The notes: generated by a model from the sequence alone, not told the origin. 64,000 bases of DNA from Mucilaginibacter sp. SMC90 (GCF_022811725.1 NZ_CP094527.1:3844001-3908000), one strand, 5' to 3'. Shown: positions 8,636 to 18,196, counted from the stretch's first letter. Translations and numbers: made by a program.

Positions 8636-9868
8636 ATGACTGATGCTATTAATACCAAAACAACAAGGAATGCTATTTTCTTAGTAATTGTTGCTTCCCT
8701 GGGGTATTTTGTTGATATATATGACCTTTTAGTTTTTTCGATAGTACGGCTTTCCAGTCTTAAGGACATTGGCTTAAGTGCACAGGAGATAACTGATAAA
8801 GGGCAGTTCATTATCAGCATCCAAATGTTTGGGCTATTGCTTGGCGGGATTATTTGGGGTATTATGGGCGATAAACTTGGCCGCATTAAAGTACTTTTTG
8901 GGTCAATATTGCTTTACTCCATTGCCAATTTTGCCAATGGCCTTGTTCATGATGTAAATACTTATGCTCTTGTACGGTTTATTGCAGGTCTCGGCCTGGC
9001 AGGCGAGCTTGGCGCAGGTATTACCCTGGTTAGTGAAACATTGAGCAAGGAAAACCGCGGCTACGGAACCATGATTGTTGCTGTTATTGGCTTATTCGGC
9101 GCTACTGCCGCTTATGCAGTGGCTAAGTTTGGCTGGCGTAATGCTTATTTTGTTGGTGGTGGCCTGGGTATATTATTGCTTTTGCTGCGCATTGGCACTT
9201 TTGAATCGGGCATGTTTAAAAATGTAGAGAAAAGCGATGTATCCAAAGGCAACATGTTTATGCTGTTTACCAACTGGGAACGGTTAAAAAAATACCTCTT
9301 TTGTATCCTGATAGGCGCACCGCTTTGGTATGTAGTGGGTGTATTGATCAGCTTTTCGGATAAGTTTGGAGCTGCATTAGGGGCTAAAACCCTGATCAAA
9401 CCCGGCGACGGCATTTTTTATAGCTACATCGGCATTGCCATAGGCGATATTGTGGCAGGATTACTGGCGCAGGTTACCAAATCGCGAAAATTAACTATGG
9501 CTGTATTTTTAATACTTTCATTGGTGAGTGTGCATTTTTACCTGAGCGATAACGGTATTACACCCGAACGCTTTGCCGTACTAAGCTTTTTCATGGGATG
9601 CACTGTGGGTTACTGGGCAACTTTTGTTACGATTGCATCTGAGCAATTTGGTACCAATATCCGCTCAACGGTTACTACCACGGTGCCTAATTTTGTACGC
9701 GGCTCACTAATCCCGATAACATTAGCGTTTAACGCGTTCAATGCAAAATACGGATATATCAAATCGGGATATATCATGATGGGCATCCTTACGGCAGTCG
9801 CATTATTATCCTTAAGCCAGCTAAAAGAAACTTTTGGCAAGGATTTGAACTATGTGGAGATTAGCTAA
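8636..9868 (+). CDS. MFS transporter
   Basis: A 410-residue inner-membrane protein with about twelve hydrophobic segments. The loop between segments 2 and 3 reads GIMGDKLGRIKVLF, the MFS signature G-x-x-x-D-[KR]-x-G-R-[KR], and RFIAGLGLAGELGAGITLVSE is the segment-4/5 region seen in metabolite and sugar-acid porters of the superfamily. The Asp in GYFVDIYDLLVFSI of the first segment suggests proton coupling. The substrate cannot be read from sequence. It sits alone between the cold-shock gene and hemF. Confidence 0.88.
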   Translation: MTDAINTKTTRNAIFLVIVASLGYFVDIYDLLVFSIVRLSSLKDIGLSAQEITDKGQFIISIQMFGLLLGGIIWGIMGDKLGRIKVLFGSILLYSIANFANGLVHDVNTYALVRFIAGLGLAGELGAGITLVSETLSKENRGYGTMIVAVIGLFGATAAYAVAKFGWRNAYFVGGGLGILLLLLRIGTFESGMFKNVEKSDVSKGNMFMLFTNWERLKKYLFCILIGAPLWYVVGVLISFSDKFGAALGAKTLIKPGDGIFYSYIGIAIGDIVAGLLAQVTKSRKLTMAVFLILSLVSVHFYLSDNGITPERFAVLSFFMGCTVGYWATFVTIASEQFGTNIRSTVTTTVPNFVRGSLIPITLAFNAFNAKYGYIKSGYIMMGILTAVALLSLSQLKETFGKDLNYVEIS

Positions 9869-10160
9869 AAAGCCAGGTGTTCAACTTTTGAAAAAGGGGT
9901 GTTCAAAATGTTCAATGTTGAAGGGATGTAAAATTACAAGTTGTTAATAATCAGCGATTTGAATTTTAACATTTAAAAACACGAACACTTAATTAATTGA
10001 CTATCAATCATTTGATTTTTTTTCATGTGTTTACACTTTAAAAACTGAACACCCTGAATTTTCTGTTATTAGCGATAATATAACAGACACAATAATCTCT
10101 CTTTTCTGCTTTACAAAAGGCATCCCCGGCAATCTTCAAAATTCATTACTTTTACAGCAT

Positions 10161-11075
10161 ATGATCAGCAAAGAACAAATAGCCGAAGATTATAAGCAAA
10201 TACAGGACGAGATCTGCACGGCGCTTGAGCAATTGGATGGCGCAGCAAAATTTGAAGAGGAAGTTTGGGAGCGTGAGGGTGGCGGAGGAGGCCGTACCAG
10301 GGTTATCCAAAACGGAAACATCCTTGAAAAAGGCGGTGTTAATTTTTCGGCAGTTCACGGTCATTTGCCCGATACCATGAAACGGGCGCTACAGGTTGAG
10401 CAGGATGATTTTTTCGCTACCGGAGTATCTATAGTGATCCATCCCAATCATCCGTTGGTACCCATCATCCACATGAACATCCGTTACTTTGAAATGCCAT
10501 CTACCATGGGAGATACCCAGAAACCTGTTCGATGGTTTGGAGGCGGCATAGATCTGACACCGCATTATGTAATAGAAGATGATGCACGTTTTTTTCACGG
10601 CGGCTTAAAAGCTGTTTGTGATCAATATTACGAGGATTTTTATCCTCGTTTTAAAAAATGGGCCGATGATTACTTCTTCATCAAACACCGTAATGAAACC
10701 CGGGGCATAGGGGGCATATTTTATGACAGGCTTACCGCCAACGACGACCTGAGCTGGGAAGATATCTTTGAGTTTTCAAAATCGGTTGGCCGTTCTTTTG
10801 CGCCATTATATACAGAACTTGTAAACCGTAACCGTAATAAGTCATTCACGGAGGCACAGCAATTATTTCAATACCAGCGCCGTAGCCGTTATGCCGAATT
10901 TAACCTGGTTTATGACGCAGGCACCAAATTCGGGCTGGAAACCAATGGCCGAATCGAATCTATATTGATGAGCCTGCCGCCCACAGCTAAATGGGTTTAT
11001 GACTATCACCCGGCAGCGGGCACTGAAGAAGAAAAAACATTATCTTTACTAAAAAAAGGTATAAACTGGGTATAG
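10161..11075 (+). CDS. hemF: Oxygen-dependent coproporphyrinogen III oxidase
   Basis: A 304-residue cytosolic enzyme that converts coproporphyrinogen III to protoporphyrinogen IX with oxygen, a late step of heme synthesis. Diagnostic stretches are EREGGGGGRTRV near residue 38, VIHPNHPLVPIIHMNIRYFE, WFGGGIDLTPHY, KHRNETRGIGGIFYD and RRSRYAEFNLVYDAGTKFGL. Length is that of the family. The start at 10161 follows a 292-base gap with no other gene. The 3' gap carries an AGCTTT-rich inverted repeat that may end the transcript. Confidence 0.97.
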   Translation: MISKEQIAEDYKQIQDEICTALEQLDGAAKFEEEVWEREGGGGGRTRVIQNGNILEKGGVNFSAVHGHLPDTMKRALQVEQDDFFATGVSIVIHPNHPLVPIIHMNIRYFEMPSTMGDTQKPVRWFGGGIDLTPHYVIEDDARFFHGGLKAVCDQYYEDFYPRFKKWADDYFFIKHRNETRGIGGIFYDRLTANDDLSWEDIFEFSKSVGRSFAPLYTELVNRNRNKSFTEAQQLFQYQRRSRYAEFNLVYDAGTKFGLETNGRIESILMSLPPTAKWVYDYHPAAGTEEEKTLSLLKKGINWV

Positions 11076-11078
11076 GAC

Positions 11079-11144
11079 AAAGCTTAAAGCTAAAAGCAAA
11101 GCCCAAAGAAAAAAGCTTTCAGCATCATGCTTTGAGCTTTTGAC
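11079..11144. repeat. AGCTTT-rich imperfect inverted repeat
   Basis: The gap after hemF consists of repeated words such as AAAGCTTAAAGCTAAAAGC followed by GCTTTCAGCATCATGCTTTGAGCTTTT, which can pair as a long imperfect stem. A related segment, AGCTTTTAGCC...GCTTTCAGCC, occurs at 51318-51350, and a shorter one near 4544-4566. It may act as a terminator. Confidence 0.5.
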
Positions 11145-11158
11145 TAATAATATCACCA

Positions 11159-11557
11159 ATGAAAAGATCTATTATGCCGGTTATCGGTATCTTACTGTTA
11201 TGTGCTTTCCGTTTTGATGGTAGCCCGCTGAAGGGGATTTGGGAATATCGGGGCGGTATAATTAACGGCAAACTTGATGCAGCTCCTACGGCCTATAAAC
11301 TGCAAAGGGATTATGACAATGAGCATTATAAGGCTAAGGTAATAGAGGATGGCGAAAAAACAGTAGTATATGAAAAAGGCGATTACCAGTTAAAAGAGGA
11401 TACCTGCTTTGAAACTCAAACCTATTGTATGCAGGAATCAAAATTACTCAACAAAACCATAAAGTACAACTACACAATCAGTAACGATACGCTCAAACTG
11501 CTTTCGGTTTTACCCAACGGCAACAAGGTTGAGGATTATTGGGTAAAGGTTAAATAA
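11159..11557 (+). CDS. Small exported protein of unknown function, lipocalin-like pattern
   Basis: A 132-residue protein with a hydrophobic N-terminus (MKRSIMPVIGILLLCAFRF), probably a signal peptide or anchor; the Cys at residue 15 is not in a good lipobox. The rest has a LKGIWEYRGG start and alternating hydrophobic strands (YKAKVIEDG, KYNYTISNDTLKLLSV, EDYWVKVK), a beta-rich pattern like small lipocalin-type domains that measure a GxW start. I do not recognise a named family. It may be cotranscribed with gyrA, 161 bases on, but gyrA has its own promoter candidate. Confidence 0.65.
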   Translation: MKRSIMPVIGILLLCAFRFDGSPLKGIWEYRGGIINGKLDAAPTAYKLQRDYDNEHYKAKVIEDGEKTVVYEKGDYQLKEDTCFETQTYCMQESKLLNKTIKYNYTISNDTLKLLSVLPNGNKVEDYWVKVK

Positions 11558-11623
11558 ATCCCGGTTAAAGTAACAGAATTGTTGTACCTGTGGTAATATC
11601 TGCCCCGGTTTATTGTTACTAAA

Positions 11624-11655
11624 TTGGCGCAATCCCAAGTATTTTTTTAACTTCG
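11624..11655 (+). promoter_or_regulatory. Candidate gyrA promoter
   Basis: TTG at 11624-11626 and TAACTTCG at 11648-11655, 21 bases apart, approximate the Bacteroidota -33/-7 elements with one mismatch in the -7 box. The leader to the gyrA ATG at 11719 would be about 55 bases. Confidence 0.4.
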
Positions 11656-11718
11656 CAGGTCGTTGAAAAATCAATTTTAACACGCAATTATAAGAGAAGG
11701 TTCTACAAATAATTAAAA

Positions 11719-14310
11719 ATGGCTGAAGGAACAGAAAACGATAATTCACACGCAGAAGACAGGATAATTTCGATAAATATTGATGAGGAAATGCGATCGG
11801 CGTACATTGACTATTCAATGTCGGTGATTGTTTCCAGGGCTTTGCCCGATGTCCGCGATGGACTGAAACCGGTACACAGGCGCGTGCTTTATGGCATGCT
11901 TGACCTTGGTTTAACAAACAACAAGCCCTATAAAAAATCTGCCCGTATTGTGGGTGAGGTGATGGGTAAATATCACCCTCACGGTGATAAATCGGTATAT
12001 GATACCATGGTACGTATGGCCCAGGAGTGGAGTTTGCGCTACTTACTGGTTGAAGGCCAGGGTAACTACGGTTCGGTTGATGGTGATGAGCCGGCGGCAA
12101 TGCGTTACACAGAAGCTCGTTTGCAAAAACTTGCCGAAGAGATGCTTGCCGATATCAATAAAGATACCATTGATTTCCAATTAAATTTTGACGACTCGCT
12201 TCAAGAGCCAACCGTACTGCCATCCAAATTCCCTAACCTGCTGGTTAACGGAGCTTCGGGTATTGCAGTAGGTATGGCTACCAACATGGCACCGCATAAC
12301 CTTTCGGAAGTTATTGATGCTACTATGGCGTTAATTGATAACCGCCAGATTGAGGTTGCCGAGTTAATGAAATATGTAAAAGGCCCTGATTTTCCTACGG
12401 GCGGCATTATCTATGGTTATGATGGCCCGCGCGAGGCGTTGGAAACAGGCCGTGGCCGTGTGGTTATCCGTGCCCGTGCCGAAATCGAAACTCACAATGG
12501 CGAGCGCGAACGCATCATTGTTAGCGAAATACCTTACCAGGTAAACAAAGCTTTAATGATTGAGCGTACTGCCGAACTGGTTAACGAAAAGAAACTGGAA
12601 GGAATCTCGGCCATTCGTGACGAATCGAGCCGTGAAGGGATCCGTATTGTATACGAGATCAAGCGCGATGCCAATGCAGCCATTGTATTGAACAACCTGT
12701 TTAAATACACAGCGCTTCAAACTTCATTTAGTGTAAACAACATCGCCCTGGTTAACGGCCGTCCGATGCTGCTTAACCTGAAAGATCTGATCCATCACTT
12801 TGTTGAACACCGCCACGAGGTTGTTGTACGCCGTACCAAATTTGAGCTTAACGAAGCTGAAAAACGTGCGCACATTCTTGAAGGCTTATTGATCGCGTTA
12901 GATCACCTTGATGAAGTTATCCGCCTGATCCGCGCGTCGCAAACGCCTGATGAAGCAAGAGAGGGCTTGATGACCAGCTTTGGTTTAACAGACATTCAGG
13001 CACGTGCCATCCTCGATATGACTTTGAGGAGGTTAACAGGACTTGAACGGGATAAGATCAAAGACGAATACGCGGCTTTAATGAAACTTATTGAGCATTT
13101 AAAAAACATCCTTAGTGATGAGGGCTTAAGGATGCAGATCATTAAGGATGAGCTGCTTGAAATTAAGGAGAAATATGGCGATGAGCGCCGTACCGAAATG
13201 GTTCACTCATCTGCCGAAATGCAAACTGAAGACTTTATTGAGGACGAGGATGTTGTTATCACGATCTCGCGCGAAGGCTATATCAAACGTACTCCGCTTA
13301 CAGAATACCGCAGGCAGAGCAGGGGAGGTAAAGGTGCTATAGGCAGTAACAGCCGCGATGCAGATTTTATTGAGCACCTGCTTATCGCCTCAAATCACAA
13401 CTACATGTTGTTCTTTACCGAATCGGGCCAATGTTTCTGGCTCAGGGTATTTGAAATACCAGAAGGTACACGTACTTCAAAAGGACGTGCTATTCAGAAC
13501 ATCATCAATATTCCGAAAGAAGAGAATATAAAGGCATATATTAAACTGATCTCGCTTAAAGATCAAAATTACCTTGAAAATAACTTCATTATCATGTGTA
13601 CCAAGAAAGGTACCATTAAGAAAACCTCACTTGAGGCTTACTCACGTCCGCGTTCAAATGGTATTAATGCCATCAACATTAATGAAGGTGATTCATTACT
13701 TGAAGCGAGCTTAACCAGCGGAAGCAGCGAAATTGTAATGGCACTTAAATCGGGCCGCGCTATCCGTTTCAATGAATCAACAGTTAGGCCGATGGGACGT
13801 ACAGCTACCGGTGTTCGTGGTATCAGCCTTGATGACGAAAATGATGAAGTAGTTGGCATGATTGCAATTGATGATGCAGAAACAACTGTATTAGTAGTAT
13901 CAGAAAAAGGATACGGCAAACGTACCGACATTGAAGACTATCGCGTTACAAACCGTGGGGGTAAAGGTGTAAAAACACTAAATATTACTGAAAAAACCGG
14001 AAACCTTGTAGCCATAAAAGGTGTTGCAGATAAGGAAGACCTGATGATCATTAACAAATCGGGTATTATTATCCGTATAGCTGTAAGTGAATTAAGGGTA
14101 ATGGGCCGTGCCACACAGGGTGTTAGATTAATAACACTTAAAAACAATGACGAGATAGCTTCAGTAGCCAAAATTGAGCATGATGAAGATGAAGAGGTAA
14201 AAGAAGGCGATGAAAATGCAGAGGGCACTGAAACTAACACCGAAAATACCGGTGATAGCGACTCTGCTGAAAACAATGCAGAAGCATCAACTGACGATAC
14301 AACAGAATAA
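11719..14310 (+). CDS. gyrA: DNA gyrase subunit A
   Basis: An 863-residue type IIA topoisomerase subunit that, with GyrB, introduces negative supercoils. The N-terminal RALPDVRDGLKPVHRR, the active-site Tyr130 in AAMRYTEARL, and the C-terminal GyrA box QSRGGKG (near residue 530) in a beta-pinwheel identify it as GyrA rather than ParC. After residue 820 comes a highly acidic tail of Glu, Asp, Asn and Thr. The quinolone-resistance region reads HPHGDKSVYD: Lys91 stands where E. coli has Ser83, and Asp95 matches Asp87. Two TPR genes follow at gaps of 5 bases, so they are probably cotranscribed. Confidence 0.97.
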   Translation: MAEGTENDNSHAEDRIISINIDEEMRSAYIDYSMSVIVSRALPDVRDGLKPVHRRVLYGMLDLGLTNNKPYKKSARIVGEVMGKYHPHGDKSVYDTMVRMAQEWSLRYLLVEGQGNYGSVDGDEPAAMRYTEARLQKLAEEMLADINKDTIDFQLNFDDSLQEPTVLPSKFPNLLVNGASGIAVGMATNMAPHNLSEVIDATMALIDNRQIEVAELMKYVKGPDFPTGGIIYGYDGPREALETGRGRVVIRARAEIETHNGERERIIVSEIPYQVNKALMIERTAELVNEKKLEGISAIRDESSREGIRIVYEIKRDANAAIVLNNLFKYTALQTSFSVNNIALVNGRPMLLNLKDLIHHFVEHRHEVVVRRTKFELNEAEKRAHILEGLLIALDHLDEVIRLIRASQTPDEAREGLMTSFGLTDIQARAILDMTLRRLTGLERDKIKDEYAALMKLIEHLKNILSDEGLRMQIIKDELLEIKEKYGDERRTEMVHSSAEMQTEDFIEDEDVVITISREGYIKRTPLTEYRRQSRGGKGAIGSNSRDADFIEHLLIASNHNYMLFFTESGQCFWLRVFEIPEGTRTSKGRAIQNIINIPKEENIKAYIKLISLKDQNYLENNFIIMCTKKGTIKKTSLEAYSRPRSNGINAININEGDSLLEASLTSGSSEIVMALKSGRAIRFNESTVRPMGRTATGVRGISLDDENDEVVGMIAIDDAETTVLVVSEKGYGKRTDIEDYRVTNRGGKGVKTLNITEKTGNLVAIKGVADKEDLMIINKSGIIIRIAVSELRVMGRATQGVRLITLKNNDEIASVAKIEHDEDEEVKEGDENAEGTETNTENTGDSDSAENNAEASTDDTTE

Positions 14311-14315
14311 CAAAT

Positions 14316-15434
14316 ATGCACTACCGCAAAATTATTTTATCGGTTTTAATTACAAGCTTTACCACAACGTTTGCCTTCGCTCAAAAGGAAGCGCTTAAGG
14401 TTGTGGTAAATAACCTTGCTTTTTATAAACAGAAAAACGACCTGAAGTATTTGGCCGCCGCTAAAAAATCTGCAGATAGTTTGATCATTACCAAGTCGGA
14501 TACGGCTGATATTGAAAAGAACCTTTACAGGGCTATTGTTAACTCGAGCATCCTGTATATAGATTCTTTAAATAAACTTGGAATGCCTGCCGATATGCTC
14601 GATAAAACAACCAAACTGGTTGACAGATTATCGGGCATGGGCAAGATTTTCAAGTACCAGTCAGAACTTGACTATACCAAACGATGCCTGGCAAATGTTT
14701 ATATACGCAAGGGGTTTGAAGCGGTAAATAATTCAGATTTCCCCAACGCCAGAATAGCATTTGAAAATGCAAAACGGTATGCGCCGGGAATGAACCAAAT
14801 TAATACCTATATAGCTTTTGCAAATAACAAAGCCGGTAATTTACAGGATGCCGCCAAATATTATACAACAATGCTTCAGGTTGATAGTGGCCGTACGGAA
14901 TATATTGAAACGGCGTCAAATATCTACAAATCGTTAGGAGACACAACTAAGGCTTTACAGATTCTTCAAAAAGGCAGGAAAATTTTACCTAATGACAGGT
15001 TTTTATTGCTCGATGAAGCCAATATCTATAATAACAGGAAAAATTATAAGGCCCTTGAGCCCTTAATTGGCCCCTTGCTTGATATTAATGCAAATAACGC
15101 CGATATTGCGTTTGTTGCCGCTAACTGTTACGATCATTTAGATAAATTTGATCAGGCAGAGTCTCTTTATCTGCATGCAATTGAATTAAGCGGAACATAT
15201 TTTGACCCGGTATTCAACTTAGGGTTGCTATATTTAAAACAGAGTGCAACTACAAAAGGGGAGAAGAGCATCCAGGATTTGGGAAGGGCAATTCAATGGC
15301 TGGAAAAGGCTAATGAAATATCTCCAAACAATGCAAATAGCCTGCAGGCATTGCAATTAGCATATGCAAAAACTAATAATCAGGATCAGTTAGACAGAAT
15401 AAACAATAAACTAAAACAGTTAACCAATCAATAA
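14316..15434 (+). CDS. Periplasmic tetratricopeptide-repeat protein
   Basis: A 372-residue protein with a signal peptide (MHYRKIILSVLITSFTTTFAFAQ). The mature part holds several TPR-like helical pairs, for example around GFEAVNNSDFPNARIAFENAKRYAP, AAKYYTTMLQVD and FDQAESLYLHAIEL (residues about 130-290). TPR proteins hold partners together; no specific partner is visible. It starts 5 bases after gyrA and is followed 5 bases later by a second TPR gene, so the three look like one transcript. The functional link to gyrase is unknown. Confidence 0.85.
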   Translation: MHYRKIILSVLITSFTTTFAFAQKEALKVVVNNLAFYKQKNDLKYLAAAKKSADSLIITKSDTADIEKNLYRAIVNSSILYIDSLNKLGMPADMLDKTTKLVDRLSGMGKIFKYQSELDYTKRCLANVYIRKGFEAVNNSDFPNARIAFENAKRYAPGMNQINTYIAFANNKAGNLQDAAKYYTTMLQVDSGRTEYIETASNIYKSLGDTTKALQILQKGRKILPNDRFLLLDEANIYNNRKNYKALEPLIGPLLDINANNADIAFVAANCYDHLDKFDQAESLYLHAIELSGTYFDPVFNLGLLYLKQSATTKGEKSIQDLGRAIQWLEKANEISPNNANSLQALQLAYAKTNNQDQLDRINNKLKQLTNQ

Positions 15435-15439
15435 TAATC

Positions 15440-16699
15440 ATGAAAATCAAATTTTTGATGGCGGGCCTGTTAGGCTTGGTTTCAGCAACAGCTTTTGCAC
15501 AAAAAGGTGAGTTAAATACCGCAAAAGAAGAATATGAAAAATATTCAGGCTTAAGAGGTCAGCCAGCAATGGCGTCAATGGCTGGTAAAAGCCTTACAAC
15601 TGCAAAAGAATCAATTGATAAAGCTTCAGCCAATGAAAAAACCGCTACATTACCGCTTACTTACGCTGTAAAAGGTTCAATTTATTCAGCATTAGCTATT
15701 CAGGATACTGTACCTGCTACCTCACTGCCATTATTTACAACTGCCGAAGAGGCTTTGAAAAAAGCTAAAGAAGTAGATACAAAAGGCGAAAACAAAAAAA
15801 TGGTTGATGAGGCCTATTTAAACCTGGCCCAATATCAGCTAACTAAAGGCGTAAAAGAATATTCGGCAGGCAAGTATGACCTTGCTTACAAATCATTTGA
15901 TTTTTACCGCACTGTATTACCTGAAGATACCAACGCCATTTATTACACAGGCCTTGCAGCTGCGAACGGAAAAAACTACCCCGCAGCAATTTCAAATTAC
16001 AGTAAATTGGTGACCACTAAATATTCAAAAAACGCAGGGGTTTACCTTGATCTTTCTTCATTGTACCTTGCCAGCAGAGACACAGCAGGCGCACTTAAAA
16101 CAGTATCAGAAGGAGTAAGCAAATATCCTGCAAACAGCGAACTGCGTAAACGTGAAATTGAAATCAGCCTGCAAACAGGAAAAGAGAAAGAGGTTACCGA
16201 CAAGATCCAGGCAGCCTTAGCCAATGATCCTAAAAATAAAACTTTATATTACTATGCTGGCTTAACGTATTCACAAACAGCAGACAACTATGCCAAAGAG
16301 GCTGCTGCAACTAAAGATGCCGCTGCAAAAGGTAAATTAATGGCATCAAAAGCTGATGCTTACGTTAAAGCCGGAGAAATGTATAAAAAAGCTTTAGAAA
16401 TTGATCCTAATTATTTTGAAGCTAACTTAAACTATGGTTATGTAATACTTAACCCTGCAATTGATGCTTATAATGCAGCCAATAAATTGCCAGCTAATAA
16501 ACAAAAAGAATACGATGCTGCTATTGCCAAAGCTAAAGCTCAGTTTGAACAAGCTAAGCCATATTTATTAAAAGCCGTTGAACTTCAACCAAAATCAATT
16601 GATGCTTTGCAAAACTTAAGAACTTATTACTTAGGTGTTAAAGATGATGCAAATGCTACTAAATTGAAAGCGCAAATAGATGCATTACCAGCTAATTAA
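15440..16699 (+). CDS. Periplasmic tetratricopeptide-repeat protein, Ala/Lys-rich
   Basis: A 419-residue exported protein with signal peptide MKIKFLMAGLLGLVSATAFAQ. Recognisable TPR units include the segments LAQYQLTKGVKEYSAGKYDLAYKSFDFY near residue 140 and AGEMYKKALEIDPNYFEANLNYGY near residue 320. The C-terminal part is rich in Ala and Lys and probably forms extended helices. It follows the other TPR gene by 5 bases and is closed by a hairpin terminator, so it ends the gyrA transcript. Function unknown beyond a scaffold role. Confidence 0.85.
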   Translation: MKIKFLMAGLLGLVSATAFAQKGELNTAKEEYEKYSGLRGQPAMASMAGKSLTTAKESIDKASANEKTATLPLTYAVKGSIYSALAIQDTVPATSLPLFTTAEEALKKAKEVDTKGENKKMVDEAYLNLAQYQLTKGVKEYSAGKYDLAYKSFDFYRTVLPEDTNAIYYTGLAAANGKNYPAAISNYSKLVTTKYSKNAGVYLDLSSLYLASRDTAGALKTVSEGVSKYPANSELRKREIEISLQTGKEKEVTDKIQAALANDPKNKTLYYYAGLTYSQTADNYAKEAAATKDAAAKGKLMASKADAYVKAGEMYKKALEIDPNYFEANLNYGYVILNPAIDAYNAANKLPANKQKEYDAAIAKAKAQFEQAKPYLLKAVELQPKSIDALQNLRTYYLGVKDDANATKLKAQIDALPAN

Positions 16700-16724
16700 T
16701 AATTTTAAAAAACGTTTTTAAAAA

Positions 16725-16755
16725 GAAGAGGCCTTGAGAAAGGCTTCTTCTTTTT
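16725..16755 (+). terminator. Rho-independent terminator of the gyrA-TPR transcript
   Basis: GAAGAGGCCTT (16725-16735) pairs with AAGGCTTCTTC (16740-16750) with one wobble, followed by five T residues. Confidence 0.85.
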
Positions 16756-17204
16756 ATTTACTATTTAACATAATGTTAATTATGTGAATTTTTATTAAGT
16801 GTATTTTTAGGTCTCTGATCCTGCTGTTTTATTTTGAGATGGATCTCACGGGTATACAATCAAAATTTAAAGGTATTCACAGGTGTGAAAGTAATTGCAA
16901 ATAAGTTTACAATTTCAGAGTCAATAAAGCGCCGTCAGCTACTAATAGCTATGAAATAAATATATTTGACATAGCAAAATTGTTGTAGTAGCCGACTCGT
17001 AATTATTGATTTTGATCCGAAGCTTAAGTGAAGTTTAAAAGTCGTTTTGATGCCCTAAGCTTTTCCTGATCAAAGAAATAATGTGAGTCTTATGGCGAAG
17101 CACCGTGCGATTCCCAAAGCAACATAGTTAATTATCGTTTTCATCAACGATATCACCAATATCCAAAACCATTTATAGGCCCATAATTAATTTTACCCCT
17201 TTTT
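16756..17204. other. Non-coding gap before the glycosyltransferase cassette
   Basis: I see no gene here. It contains an imperfect inverted repeat, GTCAGCTACTA at 16934-16944 against TAGTAGCCGAC at 16986-16996, a TATATTTG word at 16961-16968 that could be a -7 box but lacks a clear -33 partner, and a short hairpin ATCGTT/AACGAT at about 17136-17153. The region marks the boundary between housekeeping genes and a more accessory-looking cassette. Confidence 0.5.
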
Positions 17205-18065
17205 ATGATAACAAACCAGGATTTGATGGTTAGTGTCTGTTGCACTACGTATAACCACAAAGATTTTATTAGTCAGACTATTGAAAGCTTCCTTATGCAG
17301 GAAACTAATTTTAGATATGAAATTGTTATTGGCGACGATTGCTCAACTGACGGTACAACTGAGATACTGAGGTCATACAAGGATAAATATCCGGATAAGA
17401 TCAAAATAATATATCCTGAAAAAAACCGCGGCGCCCATTTAAATACCATTAACACCGTCAAAGCATGTGAAGGAAAATACATTGCACTATGTGACGGGGA
17501 TGACTTTTGGACAAGCCCGCAGAAACTCCAAAAACAAGTAGACTTTTTAGAAAACAATCCGGAATATATTATTTGCTGCCATTATACGCGAGTAATTGAT
17601 ATCAATAACAACACGCTGAATATTGAAGCAAACCCTATTCCTCTTGAATACACTTATCACGATTTGTTAGTTGGCAGGCAAGCGGAAACCAAAACAGCTA
17701 CTCTTGTTTATCACAACATCCCTGAAGTACATGAACTATTTCAGACCAGCTGGTATCTAAGCTGTTACGCAGCGGATAAATTTTTCAAACTCTTTGCCAC
17801 GTTTAATACCGGGCGTAAAATATATGTAATGCCCGAGGTTATGAGCTGCTATCGCAACCATGCCGGAGGCATTTGGAGCATGATAAGAAATGAAGCTCGT
17901 ATGGAAATGGTCATCAGCGATTTTAACGTGATCATCAGACGCTTTCATTATCGTGGAATGCAAAAGAAAATGCTCTTAATGTTATATATAAAAAGGTACA
18001 TTCTGTTTGAATTGGGCCGTTTTCGATTACGCAAGGCTTTTGATACTGTAAAATATTTACTCTAA
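17205..18065 (+). CDS. Glycosyltransferase family 2
   Basis: A 286-residue GT-A-fold transferase without membrane segments, so peripheral or cytosolic. It begins with VSVCCTTYNHKDFISQTIESFLMQ, then IGDDCSTDGTTEI (nucleotide-binding Asp residues) and the metal-binding DGDDFW at about residue 97. These are the features of GT2 enzymes that add sugars to surface polysaccharide or glycolipid. Acceptor and donor are unknown. It is first in a three-gene cassette with a FemAB/GNAT-like protein and a PhyH-type dioxygenase. Its 3' end and the hairpin after it are duplicated in decayed form 92 bases downstream. Confidence 0.87.
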   Translation: MITNQDLMVSVCCTTYNHKDFISQTIESFLMQETNFRYEIVIGDDCSTDGTTEILRSYKDKYPDKIKIIYPEKNRGAHLNTINTVKACEGKYIALCDGDDFWTSPQKLQKQVDFLENNPEYIICCHYTRVIDINNNTLNIEANPIPLEYTYHDLLVGRQAETKTATLVYHNIPEVHELFQTSWYLSCYAADKFFKLFATFNTGRKIYVMPEVMSCYRNHAGGIWSMIRNEARMEMVISDFNVIIRRFHYRGMQKKMLLMLYIKRYILFELGRFRLRKAFDTVKYLL

Positions 18066-18110
18066 ACCTAAAGTCACAGTTTATCTTCCTGCAAACTGTG
18101 ACTTTAGGTT
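18036..18110 (+). repeat. Direct repeat unit 1 with perfect 16-bp hairpin
   Basis: This unit spans the last codons of the glycosyltransferase gene and a hairpin: CCTAAAGTCACAGTTT (18067-18082) pairs perfectly with 18093-18108 around the loop ATCTTCCTGC. It likely ends the transcript although the T-run behind it is poor. Unit 2 at 18128-18196 is a diverged copy. Confidence 0.75.
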
Positions 18111-18127
18111 GTTTATAATTATACAAA

Positions 18128-18196
18128 GCTTTTAGTACTGTAAATATTTACTTTAAACTATAAACATAGTCTATCTTCCTGCAGGCTATAAGTTTA
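18128..18196 (+). repeat. Direct repeat unit 2, decayed copy of the hairpin
   Basis: GCTTTTAGTACTGTAAATAT matches the start of unit 1 with few changes, and the loop sequence TCTTCCTGCA is kept, but the stem arms have drifted (ACTATAAACATAGTCT against GGCTATAAGTTTA) and pair only partly. The unit carries a remnant of the glycosyltransferase 3' end, so it arose by local duplication. Confidence 0.7.

Noticed and set aside
11510..12100. A 196-codon minus-strand open frame over the gyrA start
   Set aside because: It lies antisense to strongly conserved gyrA codons, is rich in Pro, His and Arg, and resembles no family; it is a shadow frame.
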